Positions 42,912 through 52,335 of a DNA stretch of 64,000 nt are shown in pieces. Source of the DNA: Algoriphagus litoralis (GTDB taxonomy: Bacteria > Bacteroidota > Bacteroidia > Cytophagales > Cyclobacteriaceae); contig NZ_QGOL01000008.1 in NCBI RefSeq assembly GCF_003259255.1, positions 1 to 64,000 on the forward strand. Reading direction: 5' to 3'. Positions within the stretch are counted from its first letter, which is position 1, and every line of letters starts with the position of its first letter. The notes beneath the pieces were generated by a model. The model ran no database searches. It was not told the origin of the DNA and saw only the letters and a list, made by a program, of their open reading frames with translations. The position numbers were made by a program, and so were the translations under genes.

Positions 42912-43817
42912 TTAATTATCTTCTTTCGCTGCATTAACCTCTGACAGCGCTTTTGCCTCTGCTGCTGCGGTTCTTTCTGCAAATTCCTTTTTAAGCTTTA
43001 GATGCGAATCAAGCTCTTCTCGGGTATCACTTTCAAATTCTTTTACATCGCCCATGTATGGGCTAGAGGGATATTTTCTGTAAAAGGTATTGGCAAACGT
43101 GATGGCATCCTTAAGTCTTTCTTCCTTTTTGTCGAAAGCTGAATTTTTGGCATAGCCAAAACCTACTTCCACCAGCTTGTAAGCAAGCTCCTCATTGTGT
43201 TCACTTTCAGGATAGTCTTTAGCAAAATTCTGAAAATTCACAATGCAAGCACGATAGAAATCGCCTGGAAATAACCCGTCCTTCAATCTATAATACATCT
43301 GCGCCTCACTGTAGGCTTTCTCTTCAAACCGCCCCTCTAGATCTATCAACATCTCCATGGCTCGTTCATAGCTTGCAGATTCTGGAAACCGGGTAACAAA
43401 TTGCTGAATAGCGGCTACTGCCTCCTGACTGCTTTGCTGATCCAAGTTATAATCGGGAGCGTCTAGGTACAGGGAATAGGCATGCATAAAAAGCGCTTCC
43501 TCTGCCAATGGACTTCTATTGTAGGTTCTGTAGAAGGTATTAAAATACCCGGCAGATTCTATGTATCGCTTGATCTTGAAGTGGCAGTTGGCATAGTTAT
43601 ACTCAGCCAATTCCGCCTTTTCTGAACCTTTGATTACAGGCAAGACTTTTTCGTAGAGAATAATTGCTTTGCTATATTCTCCCTCTTGATAATATTTATT
43701 GGCTCCATTGTACAGTTCTTCCCAATTAGTGCTCTTCTCCAGCTTAGAGAAAGGCCCACAGGAAGCTAACAGAAACAGAATGGATAGAAATAGGAGGGAT
43801 TTTGACTGCATACTCAT
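42912..43817 (-). CDS. bamD: Outer membrane protein assembly factor BamD
   Basis: This 301-residue lipoprotein starts at ATG 43817; an upstream in-frame TTG is less likely. The leader ends LFLLASCGPFSKLEKS (lipobox Cys). Five TPR-like repeats follow (NGANKYYQEGEYSKAIILYEKVLP, YNYANCHFKIKRYIESAGYFNTFYRTY, and others). BamD is the essential lipoprotein of the BAM complex at the inner face of the outer membrane. The cluster position before rpoZ is conserved in Bacteroidota. Confidence 0.93.
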   Translation of the reverse strand: MSMQSKSLLFLSILFLLASCGPFSKLEKSTNWEELYNGANKYYQEGEYSKAIILYEKVLPVIKGSEKAELAEYNYANCHFKIKRYIESAGYFNTFYRTYNRSPLAEEALFMHAYSLYLDAPDYNLDQQSSQEAVAAIQQFVTRFPESASYERAMEMLIDLEGRFEEKAYSEAQMYYRLKDGLFPGDFYRACIVNFQNFAKDYPESEHNEELAYKLVEVGFGYAKNSAFDKKEERLKDAITFANTFYRKYPSSPYMGDVKEFESDTREELDSHLKLKKEFAERTAAAEAKALSEVNAAKEDN

Positions 43818-43881
43818 TTTCAAGACCGCAAATATACGGGTAAATTGTTCGTATTCAAATGCCTGAATTATTCAAGGATTT

Positions 43882-44592
43882 TTACTTCTTGACCTGCAAC
43901 TTTTTAGTCACCACATTTTTGTTGTCAACAAAAAGGGTGTAGAAGTAGACGCCTGGCTGAAAATCTGTCACGTTGATAACCAACGAATTTCTTTCTGGGT
44001 CAAGTTCAAATTCAGCTACCGGGTTCCCGATAAAACTGTTGATTGTAATTTTTGCTTTTGCTTTTGGGTTGACCAACTCATAATCCAATTGTGCAATTCG
44101 ATTGCTGGGATTAGGGTAGATTTCACTCAATTTGATGTCTTTATGTGTAAAATCAGTGGTCGATCCTGCAGCTACTTCATACCTGGCTTCAACGACAAAG
44201 TTTTCACGAATATTTTCAACGTTAACAAAAAATAAGTCGAAACTTCCCCGAGTCTCAGCTATCCCCATTTCAAATTCCAAGTATAAATCAGTGAATATTT
44301 CACCTGGTTTTAATTTGAGTGAAATCTTACTCAAGTCTTTTTTTGAGTCAAAACACTGATCGTTGAGACAGATTTTTACCTTTTGTGAAGACCCGACACT
44401 TCCCCTGACATTTTTTAGAAAATAGGTTTTTGCCTGATTGGATTCGTTCTGAAGAAGGATTGTTTTGCGCTGGGATGATCCGATCTCTCCTGAAAAATCG
44501 ACTACCTCACTCAATACACGGACCTGCTGTGCACCAGCCAACAGCGGGGCAAAGAATAGCATCCAAGTAAAAAATCTGAATAAGGACTTCAT
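43882..44592 (-). CDS. T9SS type A sorting domain-containing protein
   Basis: This 236-residue protein has a signal peptide ending PLLAGAQQ and an immunoglobulin-like domain (residues 25-150). The C-terminal 80 residues are a T9SS type A sorting domain: LSEIYPNPSNRIAQLDYELV, KAKITINSFIGNPVAEFELD, VTDFQPGVYFYTLFVDNKNVVTKKLQVKK. The protein should pass the outer membrane by the type IX system and either be anchored or released. Its cargo domain has no recognised enzyme motif. It lies 58 nt upstream of bamD on the same strand. Confidence 0.92.
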   Translation of the reverse strand: MKSLFRFFTWMLFFAPLLAGAQQVRVLSEVVDFSGEIGSSQRKTILLQNESNQAKTYFLKNVRGSVGSSQKVKICLNDQCFDSKKDLSKISLKLKPGEIFTDLYLEFEMGIAETRGSFDLFFVNVENIRENFVVEARYEVAAGSTTDFTHKDIKLSEIYPNPSNRIAQLDYELVNPKAKAKITINSFIGNPVAEFELDPERNSLVINVTDFQPGVYFYTLFVDNKNVVTKKLQVKK

Positions 44593-44740
44593 GTAAAACT
44601 TTAATCAATAGGATCGTCAGATTGGTTTTCTGAAATTTAATATACGGACAAAATTACTTTTTTGATTCCCAATACAATAAAATTATGGGTTAATTGTTGT
44701 TAACCTTTCAAAAAACCAAAGCCGGTAGTTTTCAGTCTAA

Positions 44741-46405
44741 TCAGTTGCCTTTTTTGATTAATGGAGTCAACGACTTTTTAATTGGGACCAAACCCGATTT
44801 TCCTAGGTTTTCCTGTATTTGCGCGTCTGTTGGCAGCTCCAATTTGACATCCGGTTCGTCAAAAAGATTTTCTGCCTCCAGGTCTATTTCCACAGGTTTT
44901 CGCCATGCATCGATTACATTTTGATCGGGTTTTTCTGCAATTCTCCAATTAAACCCATCCAAGCGTGATACTTTTTCATCAATTTTCTGCACCGGGGTAA
45001 ACTTACCGTCCGGCCTGATTCCAAAATTGGCCTTGCGGATGGCTCCATCTATAAAAGTCAATTTTATATTGGCGCTGAGGATACGGTTGACGCCTTGCGT
45101 CAGCGTATCAGCTTCCAGAGCAAAATACAAGGATTCCCCATTTCCCTCGATGAGTAAACTCTCCATCTCTCCTTCTGCGAAATACCCTGTCATCTGCCTC
45201 CCTTTCATTTGGTTGTAGTTTAGCAGGGTATCTGGCATGATGGCAAAAGCTTTGTCCTTCATGAAAACCCTGTCTAATTCCTCATTGGCTATGAAAAAGA
45301 CCATGGAGTCGGCTGATATTTGGCTTTTTTGATTCCACATGACCGGATCCTGAAACAACCTGATTGAAGAATCTGAATAGTTGTAAACCAAGGAATCTGC
45401 AATTCCGGCAAGGTCTGTTTTGGTCAGTTTGACCGAATTAAATGCCAATAAATACTTGGCAGTATCCGCCTCACTGTCTTGGGAGATCAGCGTATCGGCA
45501 ATCATGAACAAGGTGTCCCGCTCGAAATACTTTCGGACGAGCGCATTACCATGGACCAGGCTGTATTTGCGATCTTCCCAATATTTTCCAAAATCCCCAT
45601 AGACCTCTACCTGCCGCTCTTTGTTCAATACCCTGACGTCTTCCTTTCCCTCGTAATAGGCTTTGCCTTCGTCGTAGAATAATTCTTGCGCTTTGATCCG
45701 GCTCTCTTCGGTCTCCACGATCCCATCAAAAAACCGAAACTGTTTCTGCTGCGTGTCATAAAAACTCCCCTTCTGTGCATCCAATTTGTAGCCTTCCTTG
45801 GACACGATATTAGTCAATCCTTTGGTTTCGGAGGTTTTAGGAATAGTCAGGTAAATCAGATTGTTGGTTTTCATGGTGTAGTCGGGATTGACTAAGACCA
45901 CATTTTGCCGAAAAGTAATCCGCTCCAAATTGACCTCATACACGCCACGCTCACTGGTGAGCACATTGGTCGAATCGACTACCCTGCCCTCATTGAAGTA
46001 AGTGGCGATATTGGTCTCCCGATTGTAATCGAGATAGTCCGTGTAGAGTGTAGTTTCCTGATTGGTGAAGATGACGTTATTTCTGAGCTTGGCTACCTTG
46101 GTATTTCCATCATATTCTGCATAGGCGCTCGTGGTGGTAATTGGGTCTTCGATATCCTCGATCCGCACTTTCCCAAATAGCTGAGCCCGATTTTCTGTTC
46201 TGTAAAAATGTGCCGAATCACAAAAGATTAAGGAATTCTGATGCTTCATTTCCACATTGCCTAGGAGGCGCTCAAATCCAGAAGCCCCTTTCAGCAGATC
46301 AGCCTTATTGATTTCAAGAGTGGTAGTCTGCTGCCCAAAACTTTCTCCTGAAAAGGATAAAGACAAAAAACACAACATGGCAATAAATGGAAAGCGAATA
46401 GTCAT
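44741..46405 (-). CDS. OstA/LptA-like periplasmic protein
   Basis: This 554-residue protein starts at ATG 46405 (MTIRFPFIAMLCFLSLSFSGESFGQ, signal peptide). The body is a long repeat of OstA-type beta-jelly-roll strands (NVEMKHQNSLIFCDSAHFYRTENRAQLFGKVRIED, KVAKLRNNVIFTNQETTLYTDYLDYNR). Bacteroidota carry this as a large LptA-like protein that may bridge lipopolysaccharide transport to the outer membrane. It ends with a basic tail. No lptD or lptC gene is near. It is divergent from tilS. Confidence 0.88.
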   Translation of the reverse strand: MTIRFPFIAMLCFLSLSFSGESFGQQTTTLEINKADLLKGASGFERLLGNVEMKHQNSLIFCDSAHFYRTENRAQLFGKVRIEDIEDPITTTSAYAEYDGNTKVAKLRNNVIFTNQETTLYTDYLDYNRETNIATYFNEGRVVDSTNVLTSERGVYEVNLERITFRQNVVLVNPDYTMKTNNLIYLTIPKTSETKGLTNIVSKEGYKLDAQKGSFYDTQQKQFRFFDGIVETEESRIKAQELFYDEGKAYYEGKEDVRVLNKERQVEVYGDFGKYWEDRKYSLVHGNALVRKYFERDTLFMIADTLISQDSEADTAKYLLAFNSVKLTKTDLAGIADSLVYNYSDSSIRLFQDPVMWNQKSQISADSMVFFIANEELDRVFMKDKAFAIMPDTLLNYNQMKGRQMTGYFAEGEMESLLIEGNGESLYFALEADTLTQGVNRILSANIKLTFIDGAIRKANFGIRPDGKFTPVQKIDEKVSRLDGFNWRIAEKPDQNVIDAWRKPVEIDLEAENLFDEPDVKLELPTDAQIQENLGKSGLVPIKKSLTPLIKKGN

Positions 46406-46542
46406 AACGGCTTGGCTGTCGGCAAAAATAGAAGAAAGCACTGGAAAACTCTATTACGGTTTTGGCTAAGCCTGGGATTTTGATCATTCTTAACAGGCCA
46501 TCTTATTTCTCTTTTTCACGAAGAAACCTCTATTTTTGATCA

Positions 46543-47862
46543 ATGCTCGACGCTTTCCAAACCCATATTTTCGCCACTCATCTTCTGGATCAGAAGTCAG
46601 TTTACCTTCTAGCCTGTAGCGGAGGTATGGACAGTATGTGTTTGGGTGATCTTTTGGTCAAATCCAAAATTCCTATTGAAATTGCACACGTCAATTTCCA
46701 ACTTAGAGGCACTGAAAGTAAGGGAGATCAGGAATTTGTTGAAACTTGGTCCAAGGCAAATAGCATCCCCTTCCATCTCTGTCGTGCCGAAACGGAAGTC
46801 TATGCCCAGGCTAAGGGCATCTCGGTACAGATGGCAGCTAGAGAAATTCGATATGCATTTTTTGAAAAAATCAGAGCCGAACGAAACCTCGATGGAATTT
46901 TGCTGGCCCATCATGAAGATGATCAAGTGGAGACCATTTTTCTCAATCTCCTGCGCGGTACAGGAATCGAGGGAATCTATGGAATGGCTGATAAAAAAGG
47001 CTGGCTAATTCGACCCTTATTGCCATTTTCCAGAGAAGAAATCCGCAGCTACATGGATTCTAGACGACTCCTTTGGAGAGATGACAGCTCAAATGACAAG
47101 GCTGACTACAAGCGCAACAACCTCCGAATCAACGGACTTCCAGCCATCTATAGTCTTGGGACAGACGCTAAAAAAAACCTCTTAACCAGTTTTCAGCGAC
47201 TGAAAGATACAGGAAAGGCCTTTGGAGGACTTTTTGAAACCTGGCAAACCACTTCTATCCGGGAGGAATCAGGATATCAATACCTCCCCTTCGCTGCGAT
47301 ACAGTATCAACCTGGAGCGGCCACTTTACTGTACTTTTGGCTTCGACCCTTTGGGTTCAATTCAGAGCAAGCCCAGGTGATCGCTGAGGGTTTGGATCAA
47401 CCGAAAACCGGCGCTGTATTTCAAAGTGCAACCTACAGCCTCCACTTCGACAGAAAAGAATTGATCTTGGCACCGAAAGACGAGGATTTTATACCGGTTT
47501 TTATTTCGGGAAGTGAAAATGAGGTCATTCTTCCTGAGGGAAGATTTTCAATTTCAAGACATAACCGGCCCATTCCCTTGGACAAAAATCCAATCCACGC
47601 GCAATTGGATGAATCAAAGTTGGAATTTCCGCTCGAAATCCGATCCTGGCAAGAAGGGGATCGATTCAATCCTTTGGGCATGAGTGCTTCCAAAAAGCTT
47701 TCGGATTTTTTAATCGATCTCAAAGTGCCTCTGGCTAAAAAAAGAGCGGTAAAAGTCTTAGTTTCAGGTGGAGAAATCGCTTGGGTCATCGGTATGAGAA
47801 TCGCTGACTGGGCTAAATGTACTCCAGCGACCCAACGTATCGTCTATTTCAAAAAGATCTGA
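46543..47862 (+). CDS. tilS: tRNA(Ile)-lysidine synthetase
   Basis: This 439-residue enzyme converts C34 of the CAU-anticodon tRNA(Ile) to lysidine, which is essential for AUA decoding. The PP-loop is SGGMDS at residues 26-31. HVNFQLRG, AREIRYAFFEKI, LAHHEDDQVETIFLNLLRGTGIEG and the RRLLWRDDSSNDKADYKRNNLR segment match family blocks. The C-terminal domain includes RSWQEGDRFNPLGMSASKKLSDFLID. It lies 3 nt before the cyclic-nucleotide-domain gene. Confidence 0.96.
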   Translation: MLDAFQTHIFATHLLDQKSVYLLACSGGMDSMCLGDLLVKSKIPIEIAHVNFQLRGTESKGDQEFVETWSKANSIPFHLCRAETEVYAQAKGISVQMAAREIRYAFFEKIRAERNLDGILLAHHEDDQVETIFLNLLRGTGIEGIYGMADKKGWLIRPLLPFSREEIRSYMDSRRLLWRDDSSNDKADYKRNNLRINGLPAIYSLGTDAKKNLLTSFQRLKDTGKAFGGLFETWQTTSIREESGYQYLPFAAIQYQPGAATLLYFWLRPFGFNSEQAQVIAEGLDQPKTGAVFQSATYSLHFDRKELILAPKDEDFIPVFISGSENEVILPEGRFSISRHNRPIPLDKNPIHAQLDESKLEFPLEIRSWQEGDRFNPLGMSASKKLSDFLIDLKVPLAKKRAVKVLVSGGEIAWVIGMRIADWAKCTPATQRIVYFKKI

Positions 47863-47865
47863 TCC

Positions 47866-48381
47866 ATGATAAATCCATTTTCAAAAACTTACGATGAGGA
47901 CCAACTGCTCATGTTTGATTTTATGCAGGGGATCAAATTTTTTGAGCGCCTGCGGCAAAAGGAAATGGCCAAGTTTATTCCTGCGATGCACCACCGAAAG
48001 TATGTTCGCGATGAGGTCGTATTTTTCAGCAAAGACCCCAGTCAGGCCTTATACTTACTGAAAAAGGGGAAAGTAAACCTGACCATAGACATCAAGGATA
48101 ATTTTGAAACGATCATGGAAGTGAGTCGTGGGGAAGCTTTTGGGGAAAATTCCCTCCTAGAAAATGCCAAGCGTACCTACACTGCCCTGATTGTCTCTGA
48201 AGAAGCCGAATTGATCGTGATTCCCCACTTTGCGATTCAGGAGATTTTTGACAGTAATCCAAAAATAAAAGCCAAAATGATGACTTCTCTGGCTGAGTAT
48301 TACAATGCTAACAATCAACGACTCTTCCGGTCCTATCGGGAATCTTTTGGCTTTTTCAGTTTGAGACAGATGTTTGAATAG
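47866..48381 (+). CDS. Cyclic nucleotide-binding domain protein
   Basis: This 171-residue protein is a stand-alone cNMP-binding-type jelly roll: FERLRQKEMAKFIPAMHHRKYVRDEVVFFSKDPSQALYLLKKGKVNLTI, then SRGEAFGENSLLENAKRTYTALIVSEEAELIVIP. There is no HTH, kinase or channel segment. The phosphate-binding RxA motif of CAP-like domains reads KRTYTAL here, so nucleotide binding is uncertain. The start is 3 nt after the tilS stop, so it is probably co-transcribed. Role is unknown. Confidence 0.88.
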   Translation: MINPFSKTYDEDQLLMFDFMQGIKFFERLRQKEMAKFIPAMHHRKYVRDEVVFFSKDPSQALYLLKKGKVNLTIDIKDNFETIMEVSRGEAFGENSLLENAKRTYTALIVSEEAELIVIPHFAIQEIFDSNPKIKAKMMTSLAEYYNANNQRLFRSYRESFGFFSLRQMFE

Positions 48382-48526
48382 CCTGTTTATCCTTTCAATT
48401 TTTCGTCTATCAAAAAACCATTTTGCTGGCTAAAGTATTCTTGGGCAAACTTCGAATCCTAATTGTTGTTTAATATCTTAGCGGCGCTTTTCAAGCCAGT
48501 AATCAAAAATAAAAATCAATAAAATC

Positions 48527-49462
48527 ATGAGCAAAGTAACCGTAGTGGGTGCAGGCAATGTAGGCGCGACCTGTGCCGATGTTTTAGCTTATCGCGAAAT
48601 AGCCGAAGAAATTGTTTTAGTAGACATCAAAGAAGGTATCGCCGAAGGTAAAGCCCTCGATATCTGGCAAAAAGCCCCAATCAACCAATACGATAGCCGC
48701 ACTGTGGGCAGCACCAACGACTACAGCAAGACAGCAAATTCCGACGTCGTGGTGATCACCTCTGGACTTCCCCGCAAGCCAGGCATGACAAGAGATGACC
48801 TGATCGAAACCAATGCAGGTATCGTGAAGTCAGTGACTGAAAATGTGGTGAAATATTCCCCTAATGCCATCATCATCGTAGTATCCAATCCTCTGGATGT
48901 CATGACTTACCAAGCGCACTTGACCTCAGGACTGAGCAGAAACAAAGTGATCGGCATGGCAGGTATCCTAGATACAGCACGCTACAGAGCATTTTTAGCT
49001 GAAGAACTCAACGTATCCGGCAAAGAAATCCAGGCGATCCTAATGGGTGGACATGGTGATACCATGGTACCGCTTCCTCGCTATACTACTGTAGCAGGTA
49101 TACCTGTGACAGAACTAGTAGCCAAAGATAAATTGGATGCAATTATTGAAAGAACAAAGTTTGGCGGTGGAGAACTGGTCAAACTGATGGGAACTTCTGC
49201 ATGGTATGCTCCTGGTTCTGCTGCTGCACAAATGGTGGAAGCTATCCTCAAGAATCAGCGCCGGGTATTCCCAGTTTGCATCAAACTGGACGGAGAGTAT
49301 GGCATCGATGATTGCTACCTAGGTGTACCGGTGATTTTGGGCAAAAACGGGGTAGAAAAAGTGCTTGAGCTTGATCTGAATGCTGAAGAAAAAGCGCTTT
49401 TGGAAACCTCCCGAGGTCATGTCAAAGAAGTAATGAATGTCTTGGACAAGCTGTCCAAGTAA
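48527..49462 (+). CDS. mdh: Malate dehydrogenase
   Basis: This 311-residue NAD-dependent enzyme oxidises malate to oxaloacetate in the TCA cycle. The Rossmann motif is GAGNVG (residues 8-13), substrate-binding Arg residues are in GLPRKPGMTRDDLIETN, the catalytic His is H176 in MGGHGDTMVPLPRY, and VVSNPLDVMTYQA is the expected loop. It is of the LDH-like bacterial MDH class. It is followed by a strong terminator. Confidence 0.96.
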   Translation: MSKVTVVGAGNVGATCADVLAYREIAEEIVLVDIKEGIAEGKALDIWQKAPINQYDSRTVGSTNDYSKTANSDVVVITSGLPRKPGMTRDDLIETNAGIVKSVTENVVKYSPNAIIIVVSNPLDVMTYQAHLTSGLSRNKVIGMAGILDTARYRAFLAEELNVSGKEIQAILMGGHGDTMVPLPRYTTVAGIPVTELVAKDKLDAIIERTKFGGGELVKLMGTSAWYAPGSAAAQMVEAILKNQRRVFPVCIKLDGEYGIDDCYLGVPVILGKNGVEKVLELDLNAEEKALLETSRGHVKEVMNVLDKLSK

Positions 49463-49482
49463 TTTCTAATCATTAAACTTCT

Positions 49483-49532
49483 AGACCTAAGATTCTCCGG
49501 CTCAAACTGGAGTTTCTTAGGTCTATTTTTTG
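49483..49532 (+). terminator. Rho-independent terminator of mdh
   Basis: AGACCTAAGA (49483-49492) and TCTTAGGTCT (49515-49524) form a 10-bp stem containing a smaller CTCC/GGAG stem, followed by a T tract. Confidence 0.85.
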
Positions 49533-49565
49533 TATACTATCTGTCAAAACCATACAAGTAGCCTA

Positions 49566-52268
49566 GTGAAAATCTGGAAAAGTCTTTTAGTCCTAGCAGC
49601 CCTAATCCTCGTGTCATGGGCAGGATATTGGGTCTATCAGAATTATTTTTCATCCCGAAATCTCAATAGTTTAGAACTGATTCAGTCAGATGCGGTTTTT
49701 GTTTTTGAATCAAACCAGGCAGATCAGACCTGGAATGAATTGGTCAATCAGCCCGTTTGGGGAATCCTATCCCAGATTCCTGCCTTTTCCAAGACGGCCG
49801 AACAACTAAGTTACCTAGATAGTATAACCGGTGGAAATGGCCAGATATCGCGAACGCTCCGCAGTAAACAAGTCACGGTCAGCTACCATCCAACTGGTAT
49901 AGACAGTTTTGAACTTTTGTTTACGGTCAATTTTGGAGCTAGTTCACCAGAAAACTTCCTAAACGAAATCAAAACTAAAGTACCCAAGACTATCAGAGTT
50001 CAATCCCGTAAATACAGTGATTTGGATGTAATTGAGTTTTTTGGCTCAGATAATACCCAAAAATGGAGTATAACTGTTCTGGGAAATGTTTTGCTGGCTT
50101 CATCCTCATCCTTTATCCTGGAAGATGCCATTCGGCTATACCTCAGTGCTGAGCCTAATTCCCTTGCATCGACCATGGGTCCCGTCCTCAACCAAGAGTC
50201 CAATTTGGGCAGGTTGATACTTTCGGCCAAAGGCATTTCAAATTTTCTGCGGGGAGTCACCACAGAGCGAGAAAACTCAACGATTAAAGAGTTGGCTCTA
50301 AATGAGGCACTTTTTGTGATGAACTTGAGCTTTGAGGAAGGACAGCTGACCTTCAAGGGACCTGCTATTCTGGGCCAGGAGATCAACTTTACCCCATCAG
50401 TTCAAGCTAATTTTCCGGTCATTGAAAAGCTGATTTCCAATCGCACTCAGGCCATCACCCAAATCAATTTGGATGGGGTCTTTGAAACTCAAAAACTTCA
50501 GAATGCCGCCTTTAATCCAAAGTCCACTCTCAGCGGTGAAATTCAAAACAGACTTACGGATCGGGGATTTTTGGACAATTTTTTTGGTGAATTTTATTTG
50601 CTTGATTTGGAAACAATCGGTAACCAGAGCAATAACAAGGTCCTTTTAGCAAGAATCCAGGATCCTGGTCAGACCTTAGCTTTTCTAAAAGAATTCAGAA
50701 ACAACACAGAATCGAATCAATCTGACTTCTATCGTGATTCAGAAATCCTGTTCTTTCCGGAGGAAGAATTTCCCGCCTATTTGTTTGGAGGCAAATTCAT
50801 GGGATTCCCACAGACTCATCTCAGCATAGTAGATGAAGTCCTGATCCTGGCCAATTCCGCACCGGGTATGAAGGTGGTTTTGGATGACTTTGCATCGGGA
50901 AATACTTGGGCCAAAGCTCCAGAATCCTCTCCTGCCCAGGGATCCATTCACCCTGCAGCCGGATATTCCAAAACGTTCATTTTGGATAGGATTTGGGAAA
51001 AATGGGAGAAAACCACAAATCCAAAATGGAGTCCCTTCCTTCAAATCTATTCAGGCGTTTTCAAAGCATTTCCCTACCTCAGTTTTCGAATCAATCAGAT
51101 AGGCGGAGAACCGGAAGCAAGCCTTACTATCCCATACCAGACGACTGAACTATCCGCAGTTCAGGAGAAATCAGGAGTGAACCTAGTTCCCTCCAATACC
51201 ATCTCTCTGCCTGAGCGGATTAGCTATGGGCCAAAAGCTATCCTCAATTTCAACGATAAAACCGAGGATCTGGTAGTCCAGGACAGGAATCATGTCTTGT
51301 ATCTGATAAATTCAGCAGGCGAAACAGTCTATACGCAGCAGCTCTCCGGCCCGATAGTATCTGAGGCATACCAGATTGACTATCTCAAAAACGGTAAACT
51401 CCAATTGCTCATCGCCACTGCGGAAAATATCTACGGCATTGATCGCCTTGGAAATTCCCTGCCCGGATTCCCCATTGCTTGGAATGAACCGATCACGCAC
51501 TTAACACTAGTAGACTATGACAATACCCGAGACTACAGGTATTTCATCGCTACTGCATCGGGGAACCTTTGGCTGCTGGATCGCACCGGTAAAAAGCTGG
51601 AAGGATGGGATCCACTAAAATTAAACAAACCTGTGGTCCTCGCTCCCAGCCACATCCGAGTACCCGGCAAGGGCGACTACATGGTCGCACAGGTCGAAGG
51701 AGGAGTTGTGCATCTATTTAATAGAAGAGGCGAAAAGCAAGCTGGGGCACCGCTTAATTTGGGTAAAGACTTTGCCGATCCGGTGAAAATCACTTCCGGA
51801 ACAGGTGGAAACACTTTGAAAATCGCGGCAATTTCCCAATCCGGAGAATTGATCCATGCCAATTTCAATGGAGAAATTACGTATCGAACCCAGCTGGTCA
51901 AGGCCGATCGTGACAACATATTTGAATTGGTAACTGACCAGGCAGGGATCTCTGAGGTCATTCTTTCCAGACAATATTCCAAAACAATCATCCTGGATGA
52001 TGCTGAAAAAGAATTGTTCACGCTTCCGCTTTCTGGAGCGAGACTCTGGTTTGGGTATTTTGATTTTGGATCCAGCAGGAGGATCATCGCAGTGTCAGAC
52101 CCTGAGCAGGGCTTTGGCTACATTCACGACCTAAAGGGAAATATGCTTACCACCACACCACTGGAAAGCGAGGGAGTAATCCAAGTGAGTCACCAGCCGA
52201 CAAAAAACCAATACATCATCCGAACAGTGAGCGGCAGTCGAATCATGGAATACCTCATGCCTGACTAA
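49566..52268 (+). CDS. Membrane-anchored protein with DUF3352-like region and propeller-like C-terminus
   Basis: This 900-residue protein starts at GTG 49566 (MKIWKSLLVLAALILVSWAG); the alternative TTG at 49530 falls within the mdh terminator tail. One N-terminal membrane helix is followed by a long extracytoplasmic region. Residues about 60-500 (QSDAVFVFESNQADQTWNELV, LLIEGSAILED-type segments) resemble DUF3352-type domains. Residues about 540-890 are repeating strands such as NIYGIDRLGNSLPGFPIAWNEPITHLTLVDYDNT and GNLWLLDRTGKKLEGWDPLKLNKPVVLAPS, typical of a PQQ- or FG-GAP-like propeller. It is probably a periplasmic or surface assembly protein; no function is known. The MscS gene follows after 67 nt. 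Confidence 0.8.
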   Translation: MKIWKSLLVLAALILVSWAGYWVYQNYFSSRNLNSLELIQSDAVFVFESNQADQTWNELVNQPVWGILSQIPAFSKTAEQLSYLDSITGGNGQISRTLRSKQVTVSYHPTGIDSFELLFTVNFGASSPENFLNEIKTKVPKTIRVQSRKYSDLDVIEFFGSDNTQKWSITVLGNVLLASSSSFILEDAIRLYLSAEPNSLASTMGPVLNQESNLGRLILSAKGISNFLRGVTTERENSTIKELALNEALFVMNLSFEEGQLTFKGPAILGQEINFTPSVQANFPVIEKLISNRTQAITQINLDGVFETQKLQNAAFNPKSTLSGEIQNRLTDRGFLDNFFGEFYLLDLETIGNQSNNKVLLARIQDPGQTLAFLKEFRNNTESNQSDFYRDSEILFFPEEEFPAYLFGGKFMGFPQTHLSIVDEVLILANSAPGMKVVLDDFASGNTWAKAPESSPAQGSIHPAAGYSKTFILDRIWEKWEKTTNPKWSPFLQIYSGVFKAFPYLSFRINQIGGEPEASLTIPYQTTELSAVQEKSGVNLVPSNTISLPERISYGPKAILNFNDKTEDLVVQDRNHVLYLINSAGETVYTQQLSGPIVSEAYQIDYLKNGKLQLLIATAENIYGIDRLGNSLPGFPIAWNEPITHLTLVDYDNTRDYRYFIATASGNLWLLDRTGKKLEGWDPLKLNKPVVLAPSHIRVPGKGDYMVAQVEGGVVHLFNRRGEKQAGAPLNLGKDFADPVKITSGTGGNTLKIAAISQSGELIHANFNGEITYRTQLVKADRDNIFELVTDQAGISEVILSRQYSKTIILDDAEKELFTLPLSGARLWFGYFDFGSSRRIIAVSDPEQGFGYIHDLKGNMLTTTPLESEGVIQVSHQPTKNQYIIRTVSGSRIMEYLMPD

Positions 52269-52335
52269 TGACTCCAAACTTGGCTTGCCCCGATGGATTG
52301 AGTACCTTGCAGCGTCAAAATCAACAAAATCACCC

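Noticed and set aside
46531..46538. Perfect -7 element TATTTTTG before tilS
   Set aside because: It ends 4 nt before the start codon and has no TTG at the -33 spacing, so it is probably chance.
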